Shown: positions 47,063-56,709 of the stretch, one piece after another
How the letters are laid out: every line of letters starts with the position of its first letter
How positions within the stretch are numbered: the stretch's first letter is position 1
DNA from: Nocardia macrotermitis
GTDB taxonomy: Bacteria; Actinomycetota; Actinomycetes; Mycobacteriales; Mycobacteriaceae
NCBI RefSeq assembly: GCF_009604405.1
Contig: NZ_WEGK01000004.1
Span: 62,001-126,000 of the forward strand
Direction of reading: 5' to 3'
Length of the DNA: 64,000 nucleotides
Notes under the pieces: model-generated
The model's input: only the letters and a program-made list of their open reading frames with translations
Told to the model about the DNA's origin: nothing
Database searches by the model: none
Program-made: the position numbers and the translations under genes

Positions 47063-48463
47063 TCACGCGGCCTCCTGCGCGGTGCCGCCGACGCGGCCGC
47101 GCAGATCCATCTCGATCTCTTCCAGGCTGCGGCCCTTGGTCTCCGGCACGAACTTCCGGACCAGCACGAACAGTACGACGCTGACGCCGGCGAAGATGAA
47201 GGACGACCCGGCCAGACCGAGATGATCGCTCATCACCGGGAACAGGAAGGTGATCGCGAAGGTCGCCGCCCACAGCACGGTGCTGCTGACGCCCATGCCG
47301 ATACCGCGCACCCGCAGCGGGAAGATCTCCGCCATCATCACCCAGACGACCGCACCCCAGCCCAGTTCGTAACCGACCCAGTACAGGCACAGCAGCAGCA
47401 GCGCGATGATGCCGGTGCCGGTGCCCTTCTCCAGCCCGAGTACGCACGCGCCCAACAGGATCAGGGCCAACGCCATCAGCACGTTACCGATCAGCAGCAG
47501 CGGTTTGCGACCCCAGCGGTCCACGACCAGGAACACCCACGCGGTGAACACCAGCTTGACCGCGCCCATGATGATCGAGGCCAGCAGCGAACCCGAGGTG
47601 GCCAGGCCGAGTTGCTTGAACATGGTCGGCGCGTACAGATTCACCGCGTTGGTACCGGCGAACTGCTGTCCCACCGCGAGAATCAGCGCGACGATCAGCG
47701 CGGGCTTGGCCCACGGGGAGATCAGGTCGCGCAGTGAGCCGCGCTGTTCGGAGTCGAGCCGGATGACCTCGCGGATGCTGCCGAGTTCGGCGTCGATGTC
47801 GTCGTTGCGGTGGGTCTGGGCGAGCACCTCGCGGGCCTCGGCCTCGCGTCCGGCCTTGACCAGCCAGCGCGGGGTCTCGGGCATGAACATCAGGCCGACG
47901 AACAGGACCACGGCCGGAATCGCCGCGATGGCGAACATGATGCGCCAGTTCGCCGATCCCGCACCCGACAGCGCCCAGTCGATGATGTACGCGATCAGGA
48001 TGCCGGAGACGATCATCAGCTGATTGAGCGTCGAGAGTCGTCCGCGCGCCCGGGTCGGCGCGAGTTCGGACAGGTATGTGGGCACCGTCGCGGACGAGCA
48101 GCCCACCGCGATACCGGTGATGAACCGGCCCACCACCAGCACCCCGAAACCGGGTGCGAACGTACAGCCCGCCACGCCGATGACGAAGACCACCGAGGCG
48201 ATCACGATGGCGGGCCGCCTGCCCCAGCGGTCGGTGATCCGGCCCGCGTACAGGGCTCCGAAGATCGCGCCGAAGGCGACCGATCCGCCGACGACGCCCT
48301 GGGCGAACGAGTCCAGGTGCCAGAGCGGGTTGATGAACAACAGGACTCCGGAGATCACGCCGAGGTCGTATCCGAACAGGATGCCGCCCAACGCGCCGAA
48401 GAAGTAGAGATAGGAGACGTTGATCCGGCGTCGCTCAGTTGGCGCCGTTGCCGAGTGCTGCAT
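47063..48463 (-). CDS. Sugar-porter MFS transporter
   Basis: A 466-aa, twelve-helix transporter. Signature motifs of the sugar porter family are present in order: FGYDLGVISGVLLF, GRITDRWGRRPA, PETPRWLVKAGRE, DRWGRKPLLL and PETKGRSLEEIE. It lies in the hexuronate cluster, so it likely brings in galacturonate, glucuronate or a related sugar with protons; the substrate is inferred from context. A perfect palindrome and an inverted repeat lie upstream of the start. Confidence 0.92.
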   Translation of the reverse strand: MQHSATAPTERRRINVSYLYFFGALGGILFGYDLGVISGVLLFINPLWHLDSFAQGVVGGSVAFGAIFGALYAGRITDRWGRRPAIVIASVVFVIGVAGCTFAPGFGVLVVGRFITGIAVGCSSATVPTYLSELAPTRARGRLSTLNQLMIVSGILIAYIIDWALSGAGSANWRIMFAIAAIPAVVLFVGLMFMPETPRWLVKAGREAEAREVLAQTHRNDDIDAELGSIREVIRLDSEQRGSLRDLISPWAKPALIVALILAVGQQFAGTNAVNLYAPTMFKQLGLATSGSLLASIIMGAVKLVFTAWVFLVVDRWGRKPLLLIGNVLMALALILLGACVLGLEKGTGTGIIALLLLCLYWVGYELGWGAVVWVMMAEIFPLRVRGIGMGVSSTVLWAATFAITFLFPVMSDHLGLAGSSFIFAGVSVVLFVLVRKFVPETKGRSLEEIEMDLRGRVGGTAQEAA

Positions 48464-48530
48464 GTGATGCTTCCTTCACTGCGAAACAAGTGTGCTCAGG
48501 GTCACATGCTCAATAGGCGGGCGCAATACA

Positions 48531-48576
48531 CATGACGATGCTCATTCGGTATCGCGTCATGCTGTCACATATGTGA
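48531..48576. promoter_or_regulatory. Palindrome and inverted repeat before the transporter gene
   Basis: TCACATATGTGA (48565-48576) is a perfect 12-bp palindrome about 100 bp upstream of the transporter. CATGACG (48531-48537) and CGTCATG (48555-48561) form an inverted repeat beside it. Both are candidate operator sites for the IclR or another regulator of the uronate genes. Confidence 0.5.
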
Positions 48577-48620
48577 ATACTCAGCGCACACGCAGCACCC
48601 GGCGCGACCGTGCCGCGATG

Positions 48621-49424
48621 TCACAGCGGGTTGTGCTGCCCCAGCGGGATATCGCAGAACGCGCCGCCCAGCAGCACCGGCAATTCGCCCGGCGGAACCT
48701 GATCGGCGAAGACCTCGGCGTCGTCGAGGGAGCGGTAGCCGATCCGCTCGCCCTCGGCCTGCGACACCACCGCGCGGGTGTTCGCCGAAACGCCCCACAG
48801 CACCCGGAATCCGGGTTCGGCCGTGCTCAGACAGGCTTCCAGCAACCGCGCGCAGTCCTGCGGGGAGAGCCAGAGCGAGAGCTGACGCACGTCGGCGGGA
48901 CGGTCGAAACAGCTGCCGATGCGCAGGCAGCTCACATCCATCCCGAATCGCGAGTGGTACAGGCTGCCCAGCGCCTCCATCGCGGCCTTGCTGACGCCGT
49001 AGTACGTGTCGGGACGCGTACTGCTGTCGGCGGCCAACCCGTCCGGACCGTCCTCGCCGATCCGGCGGAAACCTACGGCGTGATTGCTCGACGCCAGGAT
49101 CACCCGGGGCACCCCCGCCGCCCGCGCGGCCTCGAGCACGGTGTGCGTGCCGTCGATATTGACCTCGAGAATGCGCTCCCAGTCGTCCTCGCGGCTGATC
49201 CCGCCGAGGTGGATCACCGCGTCCACACCCGCGCAGGCCCGCGCCAGCACCTCGGCGTCGGTGACCGAACCGGTGATGGTCTCGACCTGCTCACCGAGTG
49301 CGGCCGGATCGAGCGGCGCGATGTCCAGCAGCCGCAGGATGCGGCCGGGACGCGCGAGCCGGGGACGCATCAGCGTCCCGACGATGCCCGCCGCACCGGT
49401 GATGAGTATGCGCTGATCCGACAT
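48621..49424 (-). CDS. udh: Uronate dehydrogenase
   Basis: A 267-aa short-chain NAD-dependent dehydrogenase that oxidises galacturonate and glucuronate to aldaro-lactones. ITGAAGIVG is the dinucleotide loop, ASSNHAVG and YYGVSK provide Ser, Tyr and Lys of the catalytic triad, and HLGGISRE, LRIGSC, WLSPQD and LWGVSANTR match known Udh enzymes strongly. It is downstream of the IclR regulator on the same strand (46-bp gap). Confidence 0.9.
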   Translation of the reverse strand: MSDQRILITGAAGIVGTLMRPRLARPGRILRLLDIAPLDPAALGEQVETITGSVTDAEVLARACAGVDAVIHLGGISREDDWERILEVNIDGTHTVLEAARAAGVPRVILASSNHAVGFRRIGEDGPDGLAADSSTRPDTYYGVSKAAMEALGSLYHSRFGMDVSCLRIGSCFDRPADVRQLSLWLSPQDCARLLEACLSTAEPGFRVLWGVSANTRAVVSQAEGERIGYRSLDDAEVFADQVPPGELPVLLGGAFCDIPLGQHNPL

Positions 49425-49470
49425 GGGTGAAACTCCTCGCTGTGATACTTGCCGCGAAAGTCGCGGCGGG

Positions 49471-50298
49471 TCAACGGATTCCGGCGCGACGCAGGCGCAT
49501 GGCCAGGTCGGCGGCGGCCTCGCGCAAGGCCTCGCCGATGTGGCGCTGTTCGGCCTCGGTCACCTGATCCAGCGGCATCGAGCAGCTCAGCGCGTCGGTG
49601 GCGGGGATCCGGTACGGCACCGCGGCGGCGGCGCACGCGACGCCCGCGGTGCCCTCTTCGCGTTCGGTCGCGTAGCCGCGTTCGCGCACCACACCCAGTT
49701 CGGCGTGCAGGGCGTCGCGGTCGACGATGGTGTGCTCGGTGAGCGGAGACAGCCGCGCGGGCAGCAGGTCGCCGAGTTCGGCATCGGCGAGTTCGGCCAG
49801 CAGGGCCTTGCCCAGCGCGGTGGCGTGCGCGGGCAGCGCCCGGCCGACGCGCGAGATGAGATGGCCCGAACTGCGCGATTCGCGGGTCTCCAGATAGACC
49901 ACCTCGGCACCGGCCAGCCGGGCGTAATGCGTGGTGAATCCGGTCTGTTCGCGCAGCCGCTCCAGGGCCTCGGTGGCGAACGGCATGGCCGGATCGCGGT
50001 CGAGATAGGCGGTGCCGCACATCAATGCCCGCACCCCCAGCCGGAATCGGGTACCGGTCTCGTCGGATTCGATCCAGCCCACATCGCGCAGCGTGCGCAG
50101 CAGACCGTGCAGGCTGGAGCGGGGAAATCCGGTGGCCTCGTGCAACTGCGCCAGCGACAACCAGGACCGCTGCGCGGCGAACACCTCCAGCAGCGTGATC
50201 GCGCGGCGGGCCGATTTCACCCCGGTCGCGGATTCGCCGCCGGGACCGCCCCGGGCGTCGGAATCGGTACGACGCTCGGCGCCGACGCGTCGCTGCAT
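49471..50298 (-). CDS. IclR-family transcriptional regulator
   Basis: A 275-aa regulator. The N-terminal winged helix (SLAQLHEATGFPRSSLHGLLRTLRDVGWIE) is followed by the IclR effector domain with LPAHATALGKALLA, ERGYATEREE and GVACAAAAVPYR. It precedes udh and diverges from the LysR gene. IclR regulators often govern aromatic or sugar-acid catabolism by binding a pathway intermediate, so control of this cluster is likely. Confidence 0.93.
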   Translation of the reverse strand: MQRRVGAERRTDSDARGGPGGESATGVKSARRAITLLEVFAAQRSWLSLAQLHEATGFPRSSLHGLLRTLRDVGWIESDETGTRFRLGVRALMCGTAYLDRDPAMPFATEALERLREQTGFTTHYARLAGAEVVYLETRESRSSGHLISRVGRALPAHATALGKALLAELADAELGDLLPARLSPLTEHTIVDRDALHAELGVVRERGYATEREEGTAGVACAAAAVPYRIPATDALSCSMPLDQVTEAEQRHIGEALREAAADLAMRLRRAGIR

Positions 50299-50409
50299 GG
50301 CACTCCTTCAATGGGTGATCCGTGTCTCGCAGGCTATCCAGGCGCCTGCGCATTCTCAATCCCGAATATCCACAGGTTTCGGAAAGTATTCAGATATATG
50401 AACCCACGA

Positions 50410-50462
50410 GTGATACCTCTTGGGCATATCGTGATGCTGAAACGATGTTGGACGGGTATCAC
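50410..50462. promoter_or_regulatory. Candidate regulator sites between IclR and LysR genes
   Basis: ATCGT (50428-50432) and ACGAT (50442-50446), spaced by 9 nt, fit the LysR-type T-N11-A box about 90 bp before the LysR start. An outer 8-bp inverted repeat, GTGATACC (50410-50417) and GGTATCAC (50455-50462), encloses it. The whole divergent region is 237 bp. Confidence 0.5.
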
Positions 50463-50535
50463 CGACTCGTCCTAGCCTGCAAAGGAACCCGATGCGACCA
50501 CACCCCGACCCCGCCCGCACCACCGAGGAGCAACC

Positions 50536-51444
50536 ATGACCGGCGACGGCAAGCTGTCCGCCATGTTGTCCCTGGAACAGGTGCGTGGATTCGTCATCGT
50601 CGCGGAGGAGGGCAACTTCCGCCGCGCCGCCGAACGATTACAGATGACCCAGCCGCCGCTGAGCCGCCAGATCCAGAAACTCGAACGCGATATCGGCGTG
50701 CTGCTGCTGGACCGCACCCAGCGACAGGTCGAATTGACCCCCGCCGGTGCGGTTTTCCTCGCCGAGGCGCGACGGCTGCTCGCCCTGGCCGAGGCCGCGC
50801 CGAGCACCGCGCGACTGGTCGCGGCCGGACGCACCGGCACCGTGCGGATCGGCTTCACCGCCACTGCGGGCTTCGGCTTCCTGGGCCGGTTCCTGAACCA
50901 GATCTCCCGCTCGCTGCCGGAGATCGAACTGGTCCTGGCCGAACAGGTCAGCGCCGTGCAGTTCGACGAATTGTCCAGCGGCAAACTGGATCTCGCGTTC
51001 GCCCGCCCGCCCTTCGACCGCGCCGAATTCGACGCCCGGCAGGTGCATCGCGAACCGCTCGTGCTGGCCGTGCCCGAGGGCCACCGGCTCGACGCGCCGA
51101 CCCCGATGCCGCTGCACGAACTCGAGGGCGAACGACTGCTGGTCTACGCGCCCGGCCCGGCCCGCTACTTCGCCGAACTCATGACCAGAACCCTGGCCGG
51201 GATCTCCTACGATCCCGCCGACCGCCTGACCCAGGTGCACACCATGCTCGCGCTGGTGGCCGCCGGGCGCGGGCTGGCCCTGGTCCCCGACACCGCCAGC
51301 CACCTGCACCCCGACGGGGTGCGCTACCGCCCGCTGGCCGGGACGCACGAACCCGCCGAACTGTATGCCGTCTGGCGTCGGCATCCCGCCAATCCGGCGC
51401 TGCGCCGGGTCATCGACCTACTGGAGTCCTGGCCGGACTCCTGA
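50536..51444 (+). CDS. LysR-family transcriptional regulator
   Basis: A 302-aa activator or repressor. The HTH reads [32 protein letters not shown], and the effector domain begins near residue 100 ([16 protein letters not shown]). It is first gene of the plus-strand aldarate run, 46 bp before kdgD. A LysR-type box lies in its upstream region. It probably controls the downstream dehydratase genes in response to an aldarate intermediate. Confidence 0.93.
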   Translation: MTGDGKLSAMLSLEQVRGFVIVAEEGNFRRAAERLQMTQPPLSRQIQKLERDIGVLLLDRTQRQVELTPAGAVFLAEARRLLALAEAAPSTARLVAAGRTGTVRIGFTATAGFGFLGRFLNQISRSLPEIELVLAEQVSAVQFDELSSGKLDLAFARPPFDRAEFDARQVHREPLVLAVPEGHRLDAPTPMPLHELEGERLLVYAPGPARYFAELMTRTLAGISYDPADRLTQVHTMLALVAAGRGLALVPDTASHLHPDGVRYRPLAGTHEPAELYAVWRRHPANPALRRVIDLLESWPDS

Positions 51445-51490
51445 GTCCGGGCACACCACCCGCGAATGTCATTCCCCGAGGAGGAAACTC

Positions 51491-52405
51491 GTGTCACAGA
51501 TATCCGCCGAAGATCTCGGTCCCGCGCTGGGCCGCGGGCTGCTGTCGTTCCCGGTCACGCATTTCGACGACGAGCTGGCGTTCGACGAGGCCGCCTACCG
51601 GGAACACATCGGCTGGCTGGCCCAGTACGACGTGGCCGGACTGTTCGCCGCGGGCGGCACCGGTGAGGGCTTCTCGCTGACCACCCCGGAGATCGATCGG
51701 GTGGTGCGCGCCGCGGTCGCCGAGACCGAGGGCCGGGTGCCGGTGCTCGCGCCCGCCACCGCCGGCACGGCCATCGCGGTGGAACAGGCGCGCAATGCCG
51801 AAGCCGCTGGGGCACAGGGCATTCTGCTGCTGCCGCCGTATCTGACCGAGGCCGGGCCGGACGGTCTGGTCGAGCACGTCGCCGCGGTGTGCGCGGCCAC
51901 CTCGCTGGGCGTGATCTTCTACAGCCGCGCCAACGCCCGCGTCGACGACGTCACCGTCGCGCGGATGGCCGAACGCTGCCCGAACCTGGTCGGCTTCAAG
52001 GACGGCGTCGGCAATATCGAGACCATGACCCGCATCTACGCGCGGATGGGCGACCGGCTCACCTACATCGGCGGGCTGCCCACCGCGGAGACCTTCGCGC
52101 TGCCGTACATCGAAATGGGTGTCACCACATACTCTTCCGCGATCTTCAACTTCGTGCCGGAGTTCGCGCTGGAGTTCTATCAGGCCGTGCGCGCGCACGA
52201 TCGCGACGAGGTGTACCGGCGGCTGCGCAACTTCGTGCTGCCCTACCTGGACATTCGCGATCGGCGCGCCGGATACGCGGTGTCGATCATCAAGGCCGGG
52301 CTGACCGCCGTGGGCCGTCCGTCCAGCCGGGTGCGCCCGCCGCTGACCGATCTGACCGAAGGTGAGCTCGTCGAGCTGACCGAGCTGGTCAAGAGCATTG
52401 CGTGA
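51491..52405 (+). CDS. kdgD: 5-dehydro-4-deoxyglucarate dehydratase
   Basis: A 304-aa enzyme of the DapA/NAL class I lyase family that removes water and CO2 from 5-keto-4-deoxyglucarate to give alpha-ketoglutarate semialdehyde. GGTGEGFSL is the substrate loop, Tyr 144 in IFYSRAN the catalytic Tyr, and Lys 170 in GFKDGVGN the Schiff-base residue. Sequence follows KdgD rather than DapA. GTG start with GAGGAGGAAA upstream. Followed 14 bp later by galactarate dehydratase. Confidence 0.92.
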   Translation: MSQISAEDLGPALGRGLLSFPVTHFDDELAFDEAAYREHIGWLAQYDVAGLFAAGGTGEGFSLTTPEIDRVVRAAVAETEGRVPVLAPATAGTAIAVEQARNAEAAGAQGILLLPPYLTEAGPDGLVEHVAAVCAATSLGVIFYSRANARVDDVTVARMAERCPNLVGFKDGVGNIETMTRIYARMGDRLTYIGGLPTAETFALPYIEMGVTTYSSAIFNFVPEFALEFYQAVRAHDRDEVYRRLRNFVLPYLDIRDRRAGYAVSIIKAGLTAVGRPSSRVRPPLTDLTEGELVELTELVKSIA

Positions 52406-52419
52406 CAAGGAGATCCGTC

Positions 52420-53556
52420 ATGACCAACCCCACCTCCGTAGTCGACCGGATCACCGGCGTCACCCTCTCCTCGGTCACCCTGCCGCTGCCCACCGGGATC
52501 AGTGACGCCAAGGTCCTCACCGGGCGGCAGAAGCCGATGACCGAGGTCGCGGTGCTGTTCGCGGAGATCACCACCGAGGCCGGGCTCGAGGGCATCGGCG
52601 TCAGCTACTCCAAGCGCGCGGGCGGGCCCGGCCAGTTCGCGCACGCCCGGGAGATCGCGCCGGTGCTGATCGGCGAGGACCCCAGCGATATCGGCAAGAT
52701 CTGGGACAAGCTCATGTGGGCCGGGGCCTCGGTGGGCCGCAGCGGCCTGTCGGTGCAGGCGATCGCCGCGTTCGATGTGGCGCTGTGGGATCTCAAGGCC
52801 AAGCGCGCCGGGCTGCCATTGGCGAAACTGCTTGGTACGTACCGGGATTCGGTGCGCTGCTACAACACCTCCGGCGGCTTCCTGCACGCCCCGATCGAGG
52901 AGGTGCTCGACCGCGCCACCGAATCGCTCGAATCCGGGATCGGCGGGATCAAGATCAAGGTCGGCCACCCCGACAACGCCGTCGACATCGCGCGCGTGAC
53001 CGCGGTGCGGGAGCGGATCGGCGACCGCACACCGCTGATGGTCGACGCCAACCAGCAGTGGGACCGGCCGACCGCGCGCCGGATGTGCCGGGCGTTCGAC
53101 CCGCTGTCGCTGGTGTGGATCGAGGAACCGCTGGACGCCTACGATTTCGCCGGGCACGCGCAGCTCGCGCAGACCTTCGACACCGCCATCGCCACCGGCG
53201 AGATGCTCACCAGCGTCGCCGAGCACAGCGAGTTGATCCGGGCCGGGATCGATATCGTGCAGCCGGACGCGCCGCGCGTCGGCGGGATCACCCGCTTCCT
53301 GGACGTGATGGCGCTGGCCGGACGCGAACATCTGCAACTGGCACCGCATTTCGTGATGGAGGTGCACGTTCATCTCGCCGCGGCCTACCCGATCGAGCCG
53401 TGGGTGGAACACTTCGAGTGGTTCGACCCGCTGTTCAACGAACGTCTCGAGATCCGCGACGGGCGCATGCATCTGTCGTCGCGTCCGGGCCTCGGGGTGA
53501 CCCTCAGCGATCAGGCGCGCGCCTGGACCGTCGACGAGTTCCGGATCAAAGCCTGA
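52420..53556 (+). CDS. Galactarate / L-talarate dehydratase
   Basis: A 378-aa enolase-superfamily enzyme with strong resemblance to the Salmonella TalrD/GalrD. The KxK motif ends at Lys 180, Mg ligands are Asp 209 (VDANQQW), Glu 235 (IEEPLDAY) and Glu 261 (ATGEM), and His 310 is in APHFVMEVH. CYNTSGGFLH and HFEWFDPLFNE are shared diagnostic stretches. It converts galactarate to 5-keto-4-deoxyglucarate. ATG with AAGGAG RBS, just after kdgD; translation is likely coupled. Confidence 0.9.
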   Translation: MTNPTSVVDRITGVTLSSVTLPLPTGISDAKVLTGRQKPMTEVAVLFAEITTEAGLEGIGVSYSKRAGGPGQFAHAREIAPVLIGEDPSDIGKIWDKLMWAGASVGRSGLSVQAIAAFDVALWDLKAKRAGLPLAKLLGTYRDSVRCYNTSGGFLHAPIEEVLDRATESLESGIGGIKIKVGHPDNAVDIARVTAVRERIGDRTPLMVDANQQWDRPTARRMCRAFDPLSLVWIEEPLDAYDFAGHAQLAQTFDTAIATGEMLTSVAEHSELIRAGIDIVQPDAPRVGGITRFLDVMALAGREHLQLAPHFVMEVHVHLAAAYPIEPWVEHFEWFDPLFNERLEIRDGRMHLSSRPGLGVTLSDQARAWTVDEFRIKA

Positions 53557-53600
53557 ATCCGTTCGCCGACAACAGCATCCGACTACTGGTGGAGGACACA

Positions 53601-55055
53601 GTGACTACCGAGACGTCCCCGGAGGACATCGATCGCATCGTCACCGCGGCGGTGGCCGCCGCGGCACAGCTCGCACGCACCACGCCCGCCGAACGCGTGC
53701 GCTGGCTCGAGGCCGCGGCCGACGCGCTGGAGAAGGCGTCGGACGAACTGGTCGCGTTGGCGGCGAAGGAAACCCATCTGCCCGAACAGCCGCGGCTGCG
53801 TTCGGAGATGGTGCGCACGGTATTCCAGCTGCGGCTGTTCGGGCAGGTGCTCACCGACGGTGAATTCCTGCGTGCCGCAGTCGATCACGCCGACGCGGAC
53901 TGGCCGATGGGGCCACGCCCGGACATCCGGCGGATGACGGTGCCGATCGGGCCGGTGCTGGTGTTCACCGCGAGCAACTTCCCGTTGACGCTGAGCGTCG
54001 CGGGGCACGACACGGCCGCTGCGTTGGCGGCGGGCTGCCCGGTGGTCATCAAGGCGCATCCCGGACATCCCGAACTGTCCGCGCGCACCTACGCGGTGCT
54101 GTCCGAGGCGTTGCTCGGGGCGGGCGCGCCCGAGGGGACCGTGGGCATCGTCTACGGGCTGGAGTCGGGGGTGACCGCGCTGCGGCATCCCGGTATCGCG
54201 GCGGCGGCGTTCACCGGATCCGAGGCCGGTGGGCGGGCGCTGTTCGACATCGCCAATGCCCGGCCGCGGCCGATCCCGTTCTACGGTGAGCTCGGCAGCG
54301 TCAACCCGGTGGTCGTCACCGAGACCGCGGTGCGGGAGCGCGGGGCCGAGGTGGCCGGCGGTTACGTCGGATCGTTCACCCTGGGCGCGGGCCAGTTCTG
54401 CACCAAACCCGGGCTGTTGCTGCTGCCCGCCGACCACGGCCTGGACGAGGCGCTGCTGTCCGCGGTGCGAGCGGTGCCCGCGCAGCAGTTGCTCAACGAT
54501 CGGATCGCGCACGGCTACCGCGACGGCCTGGAGCGGCTGGCCGGGCACCCCGCGATCACGGTGCTGTACGCACCCGAACCCGGCGAGACCGCGTTCGGCC
54601 CGACGCTGCTGAAGGTCAGCGGCGCGGATTTCCTCGCCCAGGCCGAATCCCTCGACGTGGAATGTTTCGGACCCGCCTCGCTGATCGTCGAATACGCGGA
54701 CCAGGACGAACTCCGCGCCCTGCTGGCCCAGCTGGAACCGGGCCTGACCGCCACCATCCAGGCCCAGGATTCCGACGCCGACACCGTCCGCGACCTGCTT
54801 CCGGCCCTCACCGCGCTGGCCGGACGCCTGATCTGGAACGGCTGGCCCACCGGCATCACCCTGTCCTGGGCCCAGCAGCACGGCGGCCCCTACCCCGCCA
54901 CCACCACCCCGCAGTTCACCTCGATGGGCACCGCCGCCATCGACCGCTTCCTGCGCCCGGTCGCCTGGCAGGGCTTCCCCGAGGCCCTGCTGCCGCCCCC
55001 GCTGCAGGACGCCAACCCGTGGAACCTGCCCCAGCGCGTCGACGGGGTGCGCTGA
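53601..55055 (+). CDS. Alpha-ketoglutarate semialdehyde dehydrogenase
   Basis: A 484-aa aldehyde dehydrogenase. TASNFPLTLSVAG and KAHPGHPELS form the cofactor region, Glu in GELGSVNP the general base and Cys in GQFCTKPG the nucleophile; this SNFP and HPGHP pattern is typical of the KGSADH branch. It would finish the pathway by making alpha-ketoglutarate for the TCA cycle. A GTG start at 53601 with GGAGGACACA upstream is used; the frame is open further upstream but overlaps the preceding gene. Confidence 0.92.
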   Translation: MTTETSPEDIDRIVTAAVAAAAQLARTTPAERVRWLEAAADALEKASDELVALAAKETHLPEQPRLRSEMVRTVFQLRLFGQVLTDGEFLRAAVDHADADWPMGPRPDIRRMTVPIGPVLVFTASNFPLTLSVAGHDTAAALAAGCPVVIKAHPGHPELSARTYAVLSEALLGAGAPEGTVGIVYGLESGVTALRHPGIAAAAFTGSEAGGRALFDIANARPRPIPFYGELGSVNPVVVTETAVRERGAEVAGGYVGSFTLGAGQFCTKPGLLLLPADHGLDEALLSAVRAVPAQQLLNDRIAHGYRDGLERLAGHPAITVLYAPEPGETAFGPTLLKVSGADFLAQAESLDVECFGPASLIVEYADQDELRALLAQLEPGLTATIQAQDSDADTVRDLLPALTALAGRLIWNGWPTGITLSWAQQHGGPYPATTTPQFTSMGTAAIDRFLRPVAWQGFPEALLPPPLQDANPWNLPQRVDGVR

Positions 55056-55286
55056 ACATCCGCGCGGATGCGCATCCCTGTCGGCGAATCGGACCTTCCG
55101 GCACGTCGACAGGGATGCCGCGCACCGGCGGCCCGCCCTCCGGACGCGTCGACCCCGTACGCGGCCGAGCAGCGGCTGACCACGCGAATCACTCGCGAAC
55201 CGGCCCGCGCCGCCGAATCTCGGTGCGCACCGGTTGCCGCAGACCGAGGGCGCAAGTCCCTTCCGAAGAATCGATGGAGTAGGCCG

Positions 55287-56588
55287 ATGAACGCCGAAAT
55301 ACGCACTGATACAACACTTCCCACGATCACCGAGGTGCGGTTGACGCCGATCCTGATCGCGGATCCGCCGCTGTTGAATCTGTCGGGTGTGCATCAGCCG
55401 TACACGCCGCGGTTGATCGTGGAGGTCGAGATCGAGGGCGGAATCGTCGGTCTCGGTGAAACCTACGGTGACACAGTGTATTTCGAGCGGGCGAAGGCGC
55501 TCGCGCCGGAGCTGGTCGGGCAGTCGGTCGGCGCGGTCAACACGATCGGCGGGATCGGACAGGAGGCCAGCACGCTACTGGAGGCGCAGCCCGCGGCCAG
55601 TGGGCTGCGGGGTGCGCTGACCACCGACAAGGTGCGGTTGAGCGTGTTGTCCGCGTTCGAGGTGGCCGCGCTCGACGCGCTCGGACAGCAACTCGGCGTG
55701 CCGGTGCACGCACTGCTGGGCGGCAAGGTGCGCGATCACGTCGAGTACTCCGGATATCTGTTCTACAAGTGGGCCGAACATCCCGTCGAGGACGCGCTCG
55801 GCGACGACTGGGGTGCGGCACTGGACCCCGACGGCGTGGTGCGGCAGGCGCGAAAGTTCTTCGAGTACGGCGGTTTCCGCTCGTTCAAGCTCAAGGGCGG
55901 GGTGCTGCCGCCGGACGAGGAGATCGCGGCGATCCGGGCGCTGGCGGACGAATTCCCTGGCATGCCACTACGTTTGGATCCCAACGGCGGGTGGACGTTG
56001 CGAACGGCACTGCACGTCGCGCAGGAGTTGACCGGCGTCGTCGAATATCTCGAGGACCCCACGGCCACCGTCGCGGATATGGCCGAGGTCCATCGACGCA
56101 CCGGAATTCCGTTGGCCACCAACATGATCGTGACCGCCCTGAACGAAGTGCGCCCCGCCTTCGACGCCGACGCGGTGCAGATCGTGCTCTCGGACCACCA
56201 CTACTGGGGCGGCCTGTTCGCCACCCGCGACCTGGCCGCGGTCTGCCGCGCCTACGGCCGCGGCCTGTCCATGCACTCCAACACCCATCTCGGGATCAGC
56301 CTGGCCGCGATGACGCACGTCGCGGCGACCGTCCCGGATCTGGAATACGCCTGCGACAGCCACTACCCGTGGCAGCGTGAGGAGGTGATCACCACACCGA
56401 TCACCTTCACCGACGGCGCGGTCACCGTCTCGGACGCGCCGGGCCTGGGCGTCACCCTGGACCGCGACGCCGTGGCCCGCCTGCACGAGCGCTGGAACGC
56501 CATGCCCGAGCTGCGCGACCGCGACGACATCGCGGCCATGCGGCGGGCGAAGCCGGGCTTCGAGGATCCGGGCATCCCGAAGTACTGA
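55287..56588 (+). CDS. gudD: Glucarate dehydratase
   Basis: A 433-aa enolase-superfamily enzyme. Lys pair in SFKLKGG, metal ligand Asp in LDPNGGWT, SDHHYWGG and His in MHSNTHLGIS match glucarate dehydratases, which act on glucarate to give 5-keto-4-deoxyglucarate. With the galactarate dehydratase beside it, both glucuronate- and galacturonate-derived aldarates are covered. The ATG at 55287 begins the family match; 231 bp upstream of it are free of genes and may hold an internal promoter. Confidence 0.92.
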   Translation: MNAEIRTDTTLPTITEVRLTPILIADPPLLNLSGVHQPYTPRLIVEVEIEGGIVGLGETYGDTVYFERAKALAPELVGQSVGAVNTIGGIGQEASTLLEAQPAASGLRGALTTDKVRLSVLSAFEVAALDALGQQLGVPVHALLGGKVRDHVEYSGYLFYKWAEHPVEDALGDDWGAALDPDGVVRQARKFFEYGGFRSFKLKGGVLPPDEEIAAIRALADEFPGMPLRLDPNGGWTLRTALHVAQELTGVVEYLEDPTATVADMAEVHRRTGIPLATNMIVTALNEVRPAFDADAVQIVLSDHHYWGGLFATRDLAAVCRAYGRGLSMHSNTHLGISLAAMTHVAATVPDLEYACDSHYPWQREEVITTPITFTDGAVTVSDAPGLGVTLDRDAVARLHERWNAMPELRDRDDIAAMRRAKPGFEDPGIPKY

Positions 56589-56628
56589 CCGGGCGCGGAA
56601 TACCCGGGACGAGTCGACGGTTGGTTCA

Positions 56629-56647
56629 GTCCGATACATAATCGGAC
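56629..56647. promoter_or_regulatory. 7-bp inverted repeat before the DoxX gene
   Basis: GTCCGAT (56629-56635) and ATCGGAC (56641-56647), spacer ACATA, about 63 bp upstream of the DoxX start. A plausible operator, separate from the aldarate run. Confidence 0.4.
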
Positions 56648-56709
56648 CGCAGTCCGTTTCGCTCCGGCACCCGCCGGGCGCGATCGCCGACCCGAGATGG
56701 ATACCTTTG

